DNA from: Paraburkholderia metrosideri
GTDB taxonomy: Bacteria > Pseudomonadota > Gammaproteobacteria > Burkholderiales > Burkholderiaceae
Direction: 5' to 3'
Assembly: GCF_904848625.1 (NCBI RefSeq)
Contig: NZ_CAJHCP010000003.1
Coordinates: forward strand, 186,001-250,000
Length of the DNA stretch: 64,000 nucleotides
Shown here: in pieces, positions 56,123 to 64,000 of the stretch
How the letters are laid out: every line of letters begins with the position of its first letter
How positions within the stretch are numbered: position 1 is the stretch's first letter
Notes under the pieces: model-generated
The model's database searches: none
Told to the model about the DNA's origin: nothing
What the model saw: only the letters and a program-made list of their open reading frames with translations
Program-made: the position numbers and the translations under genes

Positions 56123-59100
56123 TTAAAAAATTGGACAAAGTGCTACCCCTTCGTCCCGATCAAAATTCGGACCCGCATTGTGACCATGTGGTCTCATTCC
56201 ACCGTGGGAATGGCTACCGTGATACTGAGCGGACAGATTGCCATTTGAATCGTAATAGTTCACATCATTTTTAAAGGGGTGAGTAACAAACCCGCCCGGT
56301 GGGCCGCCTGTAATCGGCATGAGTTTGGACTCACCAAACGGATCCGTGAACTGCACCGGGTTGCCACCCACATAAGCATACGCATTGGTCTGCCCGCTGT
56401 CCCACCCTATTGGGTCTTCGCTAATGAACCTCGCGGTCTGCGGACCGTAATACCGGTTCCGAAAGTAGTACAACCCCGTCTCATCAACCTCCCGCCCCGT
56501 GAATTGCTGCGGATTAGGATCGACTATGCCTGCCAGGCTGGTCACGCCATATGGTTCGTAACTGTATGTCGTCTGAATTCGCTGATCACCATCCGTCAAC
56601 GCGATCACATTGTTATTCGCATCACGCAGCACATAACGGTCACGGCCTGCGTCATCCCCAATGCGCCGGTACGTTAACTCATCAGGACCGCTTTCCGGAT
56701 AAGGAGAAAACACTCGCATACGCTGCGACCAGTCATCGTCCGGGATCATCAGGTTCAGCTCATGTTCGATCCACGCGGTCTCCATTTTGTGACCGTTCAC
56801 CGTGCTGACCCTGCGACGGCCGAACATGTCATAGCTGAAGCTTGCCGTCGCAGCGCCGATAATCTGGCTCAGGAGGTTCTGTCCATCCCATCCGTAGTGA
56901 CTCGCCCCGTCGTCGGTGAGATTGCCATTCAGGTCATACGTGATCGTCTTGCCCGCCCAGTGGACCAACTGATTCGCTGCGTTGTACTGCGCGTCGCTAA
57001 CCGCTTTCGGCAGGTTCACCTTCGCGAAGCTGCCGCCCGCTTTGGTGCGACGACCCGCCAGGTCATAGCCGTACGTCAGGTCACCCAACACACTGCCGTC
57101 GGCTCGCCGGTACCCGATCCCGATCAACTGGCTTGCCGCGTCCCAGGTATAGGCTGCCGTTATCCCGTTGGCCAGCGTCGTGTGAATGAGTCGGCCCAAA
57201 GCGTCGTATGAATAGCGGAAAGTACGCGGTGCTTCGCCGTTGACCCGGTACTGGATCTGCGTCACCCGCCGCTCTGCGTCGCGACTGTAGTCCACCGCCG
57301 CGCGATCCATGTCGATTCCGGCTATGTCACGGGTATCGGGCGCAAAGCGATAGGTCCATCTCCCGGTGATACTCGGCAATTCCAGCGTGCCCATGAACCT
57401 GCCGGTCACGCTATCGTAGTAGAACAGCGTGCTGGAGATCGGGTTGTCAGCCACCGCCTCTCCGTGCGTGCCTGGGCCAAAGTCGTTGGTGCCGGTCAAT
57501 CTGTTCAGCGTCGTGTCCCAGCCGTATTGCCAGCGCCGCGAACCGGGCATGCCGGCAGCAGGCTGAAAGGCGATCTGCACGGGCCGGCCCGCCGCATCGT
57601 AGGTGTACGTCGTCACCTGGCCTTTCCGGTCGGTCAACGTCGCAATCTGTCCCGCGCTGTTCCACGTGTACGTCTCGCTATGACCAAGCGGATCGGTCCT
57701 TGAAAGTGGACGACCGAGTGCGTTGTACGCATAGCGAGTCGTCACGCCTTTCGGGTCCGACTGACTGAGAAGCCGACCGTTATCGTCCCGCCCAAGGCGG
57801 CTTACCCCGCCCCCCGCATCAGTCATTTCAATGATCCGGTCCAGCGCGTCGAATGCGCGGCGCGTGGTACGGCCCAGCGGATCTTCCATTGCCGTGACTC
57901 GGCCCACGGCATCTGTCGTGTAGGTCGTTGTTCTGTTCAACGGATCGGTCACACTGGTCAGATCTGCGCCGGTCCATGAGTATCTCGTCACGCCGCTAAG
58001 TGCATCGGTCACTGTAAGCGGACGTCCCTGACTGTCGTTGGTCAACATCGTTCGATTACCCAGCCGGTCAGTAACCGTCAACAGGTTGCCCTTCGAGTCA
58101 TACGTGTACACCGTGCTGACGCCGCGCTGCGGGTCGCCCGTTTGTGCTTCCGTCAGTAACTGGCTGTAGCTGTCGAAGCTACGCATCACCAAGGTACCGT
58201 ATTGATCGGCTTCGCTGATGCGGTTGCCGTTCGTGTCGTACGCATACGTGTACTCACGATCGGTCGACGTGATGTTCGTCACGCGGCCGGTGGCGTTGTA
58301 GGAAAACGTTTGAACGAGAGCAATGTCCAGCCCGGCCGGAAAGATGTTGCGCAACACGCGGCCGCTAGCGTCGAATTCAAGCCGGCGGATGCTGCCACGC
58401 CGATCGGTTACTTCGGTCTGGGTTACCCTGCCGCCAGTCAGCGTGTACGCGAAGCCAAACGTACTGTTATCAGCAAGCTTTTGTGCGATGACGCGGTCGT
58501 TCAGGTCTCCACCATTCCCGTAAGTATTGGTCACCTGGACGTTGTTCAGCGGATCGGTAATGGTAGTAAGGCGACTTCGGCTATCCCAGCCGTATTTCCA
58601 CACGCCTCCCCCCGCATCCGTGAACTGGACAAGCCGGTCCTGAGCGTCGTATTGGTACGAGACCTCACGTTTGAGCGGATCGCTGACGCGTGACACCAAT
58701 GGCGTGCCCCGGCTACCGGTCACCGAAGTAAAGCTGAGCACGCGACCGTTCGGGCTGGTGACAGTCGTTACCGCTCCGGTTGTCCGGTCTCGCGTAATCA
58801 CGATCGCATTGCCGTTGCGGTCCTGCAAACGGGTGAGACGGTTGACGCCGCCAATCAGCGTGAACTGCTGCAACCGTCCGTCACGCAAGGTAATCGTCAT
58901 GCCCGCATTGCCAACTGCATCGATCCGGGCGCGGAAGTACTCTCCCGGGCTTGTCAGGTTGTCCCAAATTCTGGCGCTGCCTGCGCGTGGAGTGAACGGC
59001 ACGCGTATTCCGGTCGCTTCGCGCACCTCCAGCTTGTGACGGTCCGCACTCATCGCGAGGATCGTGTCGTAGGTGAAGCTCATGCCTAGACCGAAAGCGG

Positions 59101-59617
59101 CCGTCAGAGGCTTGCCCGCCGCATCGTAGGCACCGCTACGGTAAACGCGCACGAGGTCGAGTCCAGCCGCCGTGTCAGCTACCGTCAGGTCATGGTTGTA
59201 CTGAAAGAACTGGCCGGTGTACAAATTGACCGGATCGGCTCCGGACGTGCTGTTGCCGCAACCGGCTGTAGCATCGCTCGGGCAGTTCCTGGTCCGCCCC
59301 GGGTCGGGCGTGCTGTCTTCAGGCGATTCGGGCTCGTTCGTGTCATTGCCTGACGGTCCACTGCAAAATGCGGCGATCCTGTTCGGATCACCACACACAT
59401 ACCCTCCCAAACCACCGAAGTCAGCGGACGCAGCATTGAGCGGACATAGCGGGTCGGAAGGGAAGGCCCCTGCCTTCATGTACTTCGAATCACAGTCGTC
59501 GGCGGCATGCGCGTGAGGAGCAATGAGCCAAGACAACAACACAAACAGCAGTAGGGAAAAGAAGCGCGCGGTCAAGCGCGTGCGACGTACGGCGGCGGCA
59601 GGTTCGAGCGGTGACAT
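56123..59617 (-). CDS. RHS-repeat polymorphic toxin with signal peptide and short C-terminal tip
   Basis: A 1164-residue secreted protein. A signal peptide (residues 1-39, RFFSLLLFVLLSWLIAPHAH then A) is followed by a Cys-containing linker. A DUF6531-like module (about 125-200, ADPVNLYTGQFFQYNHDLTV) comes next, and then about twenty YD/RHS repeats (for example YTYDAAGRPVQIAF) that should form a cocoon. The core ends with QFTGREVDETGLYYFRNRYY, FISEDPIGW and NPVQFTDPFGE. The last 68 residues differ in composition, are AT-richer in DNA and His-rich (YHGSHSHGGMRPHGHN), and should be the cleaved toxin. It has no PAAR or VgrG part, so export is by Sec plus an unknown route. Immunity gene downstream. 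No clear ribosome-binding site before ATG 59617. Confidence 0.9.
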   Translation of the reverse strand: MSPLEPAAAVRRTRLTARFFSLLLFVLLSWLIAPHAHAADDCDSKYMKAGAFPSDPLCPLNAASADFGGLGGYVCGDPNRIAAFCSGPSGNDTNEPESPEDSTPDPGRTRNCPSDATAGCGNSTSGADPVNLYTGQFFQYNHDLTVADTAAGLDLVRVYRSGAYDAAGKPLTAAFGLGMSFTYDTILAMSADRHKLEVREATGIRVPFTPRAGSARIWDNLTSPGEYFRARIDAVGNAGMTITLRDGRLQQFTLIGGVNRLTRLQDRNGNAIVITRDRTTGAVTTVTSPNGRVLSFTSVTGSRGTPLVSRVSDPLKREVSYQYDAQDRLVQFTDAGGGVWKYGWDSRSRLTTITDPLNNVQVTNTYGNGGDLNDRVIAQKLADNSTFGFAYTLTGGRVTQTEVTDRRGSIRRLEFDASGRVLRNIFPAGLDIALVQTFSYNATGRVTNITSTDREYTYAYDTNGNRISEADQYGTLVMRSFDSYSQLLTEAQTGDPQRGVSTVYTYDSKGNLLTVTDRLGNRTMLTNDSQGRPLTVTDALSGVTRYSWTGADLTSVTDPLNRTTTYTTDAVGRVTAMEDPLGRTTRRAFDALDRIIEMTDAGGGVSRLGRDDNGRLLSQSDPKGVTTRYAYNALGRPLSRTDPLGHSETYTWNSAGQIATLTDRKGQVTTYTYDAAGRPVQIAFQPAAGMPGSRRWQYGWDTTLNRLTGTNDFGPGTHGEAVADNPISSTLFYYDSVTGRFMGTLELPSITGRWTYRFAPDTRDIAGIDMDRAAVDYSRDAERRVTQIQYRVNGEAPRTFRYSYDALGRLIHTTLANGITAAYTWDAASQLIGIGYRRADGSVLGDLTYGYDLAGRRTKAGGSFAKVNLPKAVSDAQYNAANQLVHWAGKTITYDLNGNLTDDGASHYGWDGQNLLSQIIGAATASFSYDMFGRRRVSTVNGHKMETAWIEHELNLMIPDDDWSQRMRVFSPYPESGPDELTYRRIGDDAGRDRYVLRDANNNVIALTDGDQRIQTTYSYEPYGVTSLAGIVDPNPQQFTGREVDETGLYYFRNRYYGPQTARFISEDPIGWDSGQTNAYAYVGGNPVQFTDPFGESKLMPITGGPPGGFVTHPFKNDVNYYDSNGNLSAQYHGSHSHGGMRPHGHNAGPNFDRDEGVALCPIF

Positions 59618-59704
59618 AAGCGCGTGGCAGGCAATAGAGGTGCGTGCAACCGACCTGCAAGTACATTGCAGATTGAACGGCAGAGAAGTGGAAGGGACGG
59701 CGGG

Positions 59705-59887
59705 CTACCGGCGGATCGCAGTCATGTTTCCTGCTGCGTCGTAGTCGTAATAGGCGGTTTCACCCGCTACGGTCACCGAAATAAGCCGTCCCAAGGCGTC
59801 ATAGCCGTAGGTAATGTTGTCTGCGAAGGAAGGTGTGACAAACGCAAACAACGCGCAGGCAAGGACGGCTGCAATATGGCGGATCAC
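59705..59887 (-). CDS. Mini RHS protein: signal peptide plus two YD repeats
   Basis: A 60-residue ORF from GTG 59887 (MIRHIAAVLACALFAFVTPS, then FADN) has a clear signal peptide followed by NITYGYDALGRLISVTVAGE and YYDYDAAGNMTAIRR, then a TAG stop. An in-frame start at 60016 would add 43 unlikely residues. The next 29 codons contain no stop and lead in the same frame into the ATG of the 1164-residue RHS gene. It may be a truncated 5' end of a longer RHS gene, or a small exported companion. Confidence 0.6.
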   Translation of the reverse strand: MIRHIAAVLACALFAFVTPSFADNITYGYDALGRLISVTVAGETAYYDYDAAGNMTAIRR

Positions 59888-60145
59888 GGCTGCACATACG
59901 GCGTGCGATGCAGCATGAGCGGTTCCGAGACATTCTCTGAGGACAACCGCCCAACGCGCTTCAAAGAACCGTTTGAGTTTCAGGGATCTACAAAAAGATA
60001 GGTCAGCGTTGTGCATGGATACCGTGCCTCCCTGATAAGTGTTTTAGTTGTTTTTACGTTATCACCGCGCAAAGTTCATTTATGAAGGAAGAATCTTTAT
60101 TTGCACCGGAAATGTCCTATTGCGATGGTGGATAGATTCAGTTGA

Positions 60146-61105
60146 TTGTTCTACGTGATGCGCTTCCTGCTCGGTCTCGCCGAAGCGGGCTTCTTCCCCG
60201 GCATCATCCTGTACCTCACCTACTGGTATCCGTCGCACCGGCGCGGCCGCATGACCACCTGGTTCATGACGGCGATTGCGTTGTCGGGGGTGATCGGCGG
60301 ACCGGTGTCCGGTTATATCCTGAAGAACTTCAACGGGATGAACGGCTGGCATGGCTGGCAGTGGCTGTTTCTGCTCGAAGGGATTCCGTCGATCATCGTC
60401 GGCGTCCTGGTGTTTGCGATGCTCGATGACCGGATTGCGAACGCGAAGTGGCTGACGAAGGAAGAGCAGCAATTGCTCGAGCGTCATGTGTCGGCGGAGG
60501 AAGCGACCAAGCATGACATGCCGGTTCGTCAGGTGCTCACGAATGGGCGTGTGTTGATGTTCAGCCTCACGTACTTTTCGTTCGTGATGGGCTTGTATGG
60601 CGTGAGCTTCTGGCTGCCGACGATCATCAAGGCAACCGGCGTGACCGACGCGTTCATGATCGGGCTGTTGTCCGCGATTCCGTTTGCGGCGGCGGTGGTG
60701 GCGATGGTTTTAGTCGCTCGTAGTGCGGATCGCAAGCGCGAGCGGCGCTGGCATATTGCGTTGCCTGCGTTTGCTGGGGCTGTGGGGCTTGTGCTGTCGG
60801 TCGTGTGGGCGCATAACACCGTGCTGGCGATGGCGGCGCTGACGCTCGCAACGATGGGGATTCTGACTACCCTGCCGCTGTTCTGGAGTTTGCCTACGGC
60901 GATTCTGGCCGGGACAGGGGCGGCGGCTGGGATTGCGATGATTAATTCTATCGGCAACCTTGCCGGGTTTTTGAGTCCATATGCGGTGGGGTGGTTGAAG
61001 CAGGTGACGCAGGCTAATGATTCGGGGATGTTTATGTTGGCTGCGTTTATGGTGCTTGGTGGGTTGCTTGCGGTTAGTGTGCCGGGGAGGATGGTTAATA
61101 AGTGA
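60146..61105 (+). pseudogene. 5'-truncated second copy of the MFS transporter gene
   Basis: It contains the last 319 codons of the 439-codon ACS transporter, without promoter, ribosome-binding site or the first 120 codons (about the first three to four helices). It cannot make a normal transporter. Translated, it is identical to the intact copy except for the last-but-one residue (Asn for Asp). The lack of frameshifts or stops shows that truncation was recent or that the sequence arrived from a strain with a functional gene. Confidence 0.93.
60147..61105 (+). repeat. 959-bp direct repeat, right copy
   Basis: Partner of 54391-55349. The two copies flank the RHS toxin-immunity block (55350-60146) in direct orientation. 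Confidence 0.95.
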
Positions 61106-61380
61106 GGAGGCCGTGAGAGCCCCAGTGGCGATCGAACACTGAGGATTTGGGCTGGCGGTTGAAGACGCGGTTTCCCCGCCGCAGCAAACTCCCGGTTTCG
61201 ATAAGTGCCGGTCGACTCCTGCCAACGGCATGAGGCAGCAGTCGGCCACTACCGACGTTCGCCCACGCTTGCGCGTGGATGTTCGAACGTCGCCCATATT
61301 CGGAATATCAGACTTCTGGGTACGGTTTAATCACGGCTTTCGTCGATGACAATCCGCTTGTCGAAGCGAATCGTCGTCCG

Positions 61381-62124
61381 TTAAACCAGCACGTGGCCAC
61401 CGTCGACGATGACGACCTGTCCCGTGCTAAAGCCCTGCTGCATCAGATAAAGATACGCTTGGGCAACATCGCTTGCCTCCCCGACCCTTCGTACGGGCAT
61501 TTTTTCGGCGATATAGTCATAAAGACCTTCGCGATCGGCTTCGCTCATGTTGTCCCACAAGGCCGTACGCAGGACGCCGGGCGCCACGGCATTTACACGC
61601 AGCGGCGCAAGCTCGACAGCCAGTGTGCGAGTCAGTGACTCGATCGCACCGAGGATGCTGGACGGAATCGTCCAGGCAGGTAGAGGACGCGACGATGCCA
61701 CCCCGCTTGTCAGCGTGATGGAGCCGCCCGTGCGAATGAAGGGAGCACCATATTTGACGGCCTTGAGCGCGCCCCAGTAGCGCACCTCGAAGGCTCGCTG
61801 CGCGGCTTCAATGCTGAGCTCGGCAAGGTTTTGCAGGAGCAGTGTTTCGCCGGCGGTGTAGACGAGATGGTCGAACGCGCCGACGCGCGTGAAAAACGCG
61901 CTCACTTGTGCCTCGTCGGTAAAATCAAGCGGCTCGCCGCGAGTGCCTTGAGGCAGTCGCGCCAGTGCCGCTGCGACGCGTTCCGGGCTGCTCGAGGCGA
62001 TGATGACTTCGGCTCCGGAATGCGCGGCAGCTTCGGCCACTGCAAAGCCAATTCCTGACGTGCCGCCGGCTACGACGACTCTGCTTTGTTCAAGCGTGAT
62101 ACCCGAAAGATGATTGTTTCCCAT
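61381..62124 (-). CDS. SDR-fold protein lacking the catalytic Tyr/Lys
   Basis: A 247-residue Rossmann-fold protein of the SDR superfamily. The nucleotide motif VVAGGTSGIGFAVAEAAAHS is normal, and ASSSPERVA after strand 2 suggests NADP. LTSGVASSRPLPAWTIPSSI provides the Ser, but the expected YxxxK is missing: the aligned positions are not Tyr and Lys. VNAVAPGVLRTALWDNM and GQVVIVDGGHVLV complete the fold. Many atypical SDRs of this kind bind nucleotide without classical catalysis. ATG 62124 is used; the frame is open 47 codons further up. It is divergent from the IS remnant and alone. Confidence 0.85.
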   Translation of the reverse strand: MGNNHLSGITLEQSRVVVAGGTSGIGFAVAEAAAHSGAEVIIASSSPERVAAALARLPQGTRGEPLDFTDEAQVSAFFTRVGAFDHLVYTAGETLLLQNLAELSIEAAQRAFEVRYWGALKAVKYGAPFIRTGGSITLTSGVASSRPLPAWTIPSSILGAIESLTRTLAVELAPLRVNAVAPGVLRTALWDNMSEADREGLYDYIAEKMPVRRVGEASDVAQAYLYLMQQGFSTGQVVIVDGGHVLV

Positions 62125-62457
62125 GTTTGACGATTTAGTAAGAAAGAAGTCCACACGGCGACGTCGAACGTCAGACAGCACGTGCTGCATGACCTGAACC
62201 GATGCGCTACCGCGGCTGCGGCAGAGTGTACGTGGTTCGCGGCAATCGAGTCGGAGGCGCTGCACCCGCAGACTCTATGTATTGGGAGGTCACCTTTGAT
62301 GGATCCTGGTTACGAACGACTCGAAGAAGCGAACGGCTGCAGAACCTCGCGAGCCGCCATCGACAAACTGTTTGCTCCGATGGCGGCCTTGGGTCCAGAG
62401 TGCGTGAAAAAGCATTGATCGCCTAAACTGAATCAACGCACTGAGACCGGGTGACTC
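62125..62457. other. Intergenic stretch between SDR gene and IS remnant
   Basis: About 330 bp. Short plus-strand ORFs (62182-62418, 62202-62426) lack ribosome-binding sites and family resemblance; they may be debris of the insertion whose transposase scrap follows. Confidence 0.4.
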
Positions 62458-62562
62458 ATGAAGCGATTCGTTGAAGGCGATGACCGTAAGCAGGTCGCAC
62501 TACTTCCCGAATGGGTCGATGACTACCCAGGAGAAGTTCGACCGGTGAGGCTCAAACGTTGA
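62458..62562 (+). pseudogene. N-terminal fragment of an IS1182-like transposase
   Basis: ATG 62458 begins MKRFVEGDDRKQVALLPEWV and the frame stops after 34 codons. The opening matches what I know of IS1182-family transposases (FVEGxDRxQxxLLPExLxD), which are normally about 450-500 residues. The remaining reading frame runs into the 3' end of the lysR gene and stops there, overlapping it by 11 bp. No second inverted repeat or rest of the element is seen. Confidence 0.65.
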
Positions 62563-63439
62563 TCTCGTTGCGGCTCAATTCCGCACGCAGCCAGGCGGCA
62601 GCTTTGCCGGATTCGGGCGAGGTATTCCAGATGAGGTCGGTGCCTACCGTCCATTCCGTGAACGGATAGGCCTCGAGCCGCAGTTCGACGAGTTCGCCCG
62701 ACGCGAGCTCGTCAGCGATTAGTCGCTTGGGCAGCGTGACCCATCCCATGCCGTCCCTGGCTGCTTCCAGCAGCATCAGATAACTCTCCACGAACCAGCA
62801 GCGCGGCACCTTCAGATATTCGCCGGTAGGCAGTTTTCGGCCATTAGTCGCGACGATCTGCCGGTAGTCGCTGAGTCGCGCAAAACTGATGAGGTCCGAT
62901 TTTGCGAGAGGATGGTCGCGATGCACGGCGTGTGTCAGATTGATATTGCCCAGTCGCCGAAAAGCGATTTCCTTGGGGTAGTGCGTCTGCGCGAACGTGA
63001 GCCCAAGCATCACTTCACCGCGCTGCGCGGCATGCAGAATATCGTCCTGCGAAACATGCCGGATTTCCAGCTCAAGATCGGGGAACGCGACCTCGAAACG
63101 CCGCAGAGCGCCGGCGATCGCGGCATACGGAATGGCATCATCGACCGCTATCACGAGGCGCGGCTCCACGTTCATGTTGAGATTGTTGGCGCGGTCCTGT
63201 AGTGACACGCAGTGCAGTAGCACCGCCTCCGCCTCGCACATCAGCGCTTGGCCCTGGACGGTCAGCACTGGATATCGACCTGACCGATCGAACAGCGTCA
63301 CACCTAGATCGACTTCCAGATTGATCACCGCCGTGCTTACGGCCGACTGCGCCTTGCCCAGGCGCCGCGCCGCTGCGGAAAACGAGCGTTCCTGCGCGGT
63401 CGTGACGAAAGCCTCGAGTTGTTCAAAAGAAAAGCGCAT
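62552..63439 (-). CDS. LysR-family transcriptional regulator
   Basis: A 295-residue regulator. The N-terminal winged HTH reads MRFSFEQLEAFVTTAQERSF then SAAARRLGKAQSAVSTAVIN, and the long linker helix and effector domain follow (PRLVIAVDDAIPYAAIAGAL; LPTGEYLKVPRCWFVESYLM). Length is typical. It is divergent from the nucleobase permease gene 150 bp away, the usual LysR arrangement, so it probably controls that gene with a purine/pyrimidine-related inducer (inference). ATG 63439 starts the HTH; 34 further codons upstream are open but not needed. Its 3' end abuts an IS remnant, yet the protein looks complete. Confidence 0.93.
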   Translation of the reverse strand: MRFSFEQLEAFVTTAQERSFSAAARRLGKAQSAVSTAVINLEVDLGVTLFDRSGRYPVLTVQGQALMCEAEAVLLHCVSLQDRANNLNMNVEPRLVIAVDDAIPYAAIAGALRRFEVAFPDLELEIRHVSQDDILHAAQRGEVMLGLTFAQTHYPKEIAFRRLGNINLTHAVHRDHPLAKSDLISFARLSDYRQIVATNGRKLPTGEYLKVPRCWFVESYLMLLEAARDGMGWVTLPKRLIADELASGELVELRLEAYPFTEWTVGTDLIWNTSPESGKAAAWLRAELSRNEINV

Positions 63440-63465
63440 TCCGCCTCTATCTAGAAACCAGATAC

Positions 63466-63482
63466 ATCCCGATTTTACGGAT
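63466..63482. promoter_or_regulatory. Interrupted palindrome, possible LysR site
   Basis: ATCC-N9-GGAT lies in the divergent region, 27 bp before the LysR start. LysR proteins often bind interrupted dyads of this size, but the T-N11-A spacing is not exact here. Confidence 0.3.
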
Positions 63483-63589
63483 ATTTTTTCAAGCGCCAAG
63501 CTGCGATTGACATGACGGCGAAAACCGCTCGTATCACGCACAGGAGCAAATCAGCCCGGCATCTGTCCATTTCTGGTGGAGACAACCCG

Positions 63590-64000
63590 ATGAACCTTCA
63601 GCCGCACCCCGTAGACCAGCGCTTGCCATTCAGTCTACTTGCCATCCTCGGATTCCAGCACGTGCTGGTGATGTACTCGGCGTGCATCGTAGTCCCGCTC
63701 ATTCTTGGATCCGTACTGCATCTGCCCAAGGAACAACTTGCCATCATTATCAACGCCGACCTGATGGCGGCAGGGCTGGCATCGCTGGTGCAGTCGCTCG
63801 GTCTGGGCATTTTCGGCATGCGCATGCCGGTGATGATGGGCGTTACGTTCACGGCCGTGACGCCAATGGTTGCCATTGCCACCGCACCGGGCTTAGGGTT
63901 GCCTGGCGTGTACGGCGCCATCATCGTCTCGGGCATTTTCGGCATCCTGTTCGCACCGGTGATGGGCAAGCTGCTGCGATTCTTTCCACCAGTCGTCACC
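63590..64000 (+). CDS. Nucleobase:cation symporter (xanthine/uracil permease family), partial
   Basis: The first 137 codons of an inner-membrane permease cut by the right window edge. It opens at ATG 63590 (MNLQPHPVDQRLPFSLLAIL), with GGTGGAG before it. GFQHVLVMYSACIVVPLILG is the NCS2 family signature with the conserved QH pair in helix 1. A second conserved region reads LGLGIFGMRMPVMMGVTFTA. NCS2 members carry uracil, xanthine or uric acid; the specificity determinants lie beyond the window. It is divergent from lysR. Confidence 0.92.
   Translation, partial: MNLQPHPVDQRLPFSLLAILGFQHVLVMYSACIVVPLILGSVLHLPKEQLAIIINADLMAAGLASLVQSLGLGIFGMRMPVMMGVTFTAVTPMVAIATAPGLGLPGVYGAIIVSGIFGILFAPVMGKLLRFFPPVVT

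Noticed and set aside
60146..61105. The right MFS copy as a functional short transporter
   Set aside because: It lacks the first 120 codons, a usable start codon and a ribosome-binding site; only a TTG opens the frame. I treat it as a pseudogene and repeat.

Overview
The window is about 62-65% G+C bacterial chromosome. Gene content and order (parE-parC, a nadE-glnB pair, an OmpC-type porin, many LysR, EnvZ/OmpR and ABC genes) point to Burkholderiaceae, most likely Paraburkholderia or a close relative. That assignment is inferred from the look of the encoded proteins; no 16S gene is present. Most of it is ordinary core chromosome. There is no CRISPR array, rRNA operon or prophage. The accessory part is the right end, about 55.3-62.6 kb.

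Layout. 1-7.2 kb: topoisomerase IV (parE then parC, minus strand; parC runs off the left edge) and the ABC-F ATPase uup. 7.3-8.65 kb: a small exported protein, rubredoxin, and tRNA-Arg(CCT), with two clear terminators. 8.7-15.4 kb: acyltransferase, gamma-glutamylcyclotransferase-like protein, MsbA-type exporter, CorA/ZntB-like metal transporter, glutathione transferase, CsbD stress protein. 15.6-20.4 kb, plus strand: a small unknown gene, a Dcm-type cytosine methylase with its Vsr repair nuclease, a PEBP protein and a drug efflux MFS. 20.5-28.3 kb: trehalose-phosphate synthase, two small genes, two related sigma-54 activators (one with, one without a receiver domain), two small membrane proteins, and two tandem paralogous lipoproteins. 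28.4-34.5 kb: a two-gene ABC importer without a binding protein, a diguanylate cyclase and a small unknown gene. 34.6-38.3 kb: an EnvZ/OmpR-type two-component pair divergent from a Spy/CpxP-like chaperone, then pirin. 38.9-42.4 kb: a complete HisJQMP-like basic amino acid importer. 42.9-51.3 kb: porin, PII (glnB) with NAD synthetase (nadE), FemAB-like acyltransferase, GIY-YIG protein, FUSC-type exporter, pyrophosphatase.

51.6-61.1 kb holds the most interesting structure. An aldehyde dehydrogenase-SDR-MFS catabolic operon is followed by an RHS polymorphic toxin with its own immunity gene. A second copy of the last 959 bp of the MFS gene, truncated at its 5' end, lies on the far side. The toxin-immunity island therefore sits between two direct repeats with about 15 base differences, nearly all synonymous. 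Recombination between the repeats would remove the island and leave an intact MFS gene. The right end carries an SDR lacking the usual Tyr/Lys, an IS1182-like transposase scrap abutting the end of a lysR gene, and a nucleobase permease cut by the window edge.

Replication and repair functions (topoisomerase IV, Dcm/Vsr), envelope stress sensing (two-component pair plus Spy-like protein), nitrogen/NAD signalling (glnB-nadE) and contact-dependent competition (RHS plus immunity) are the coherent functional groups.
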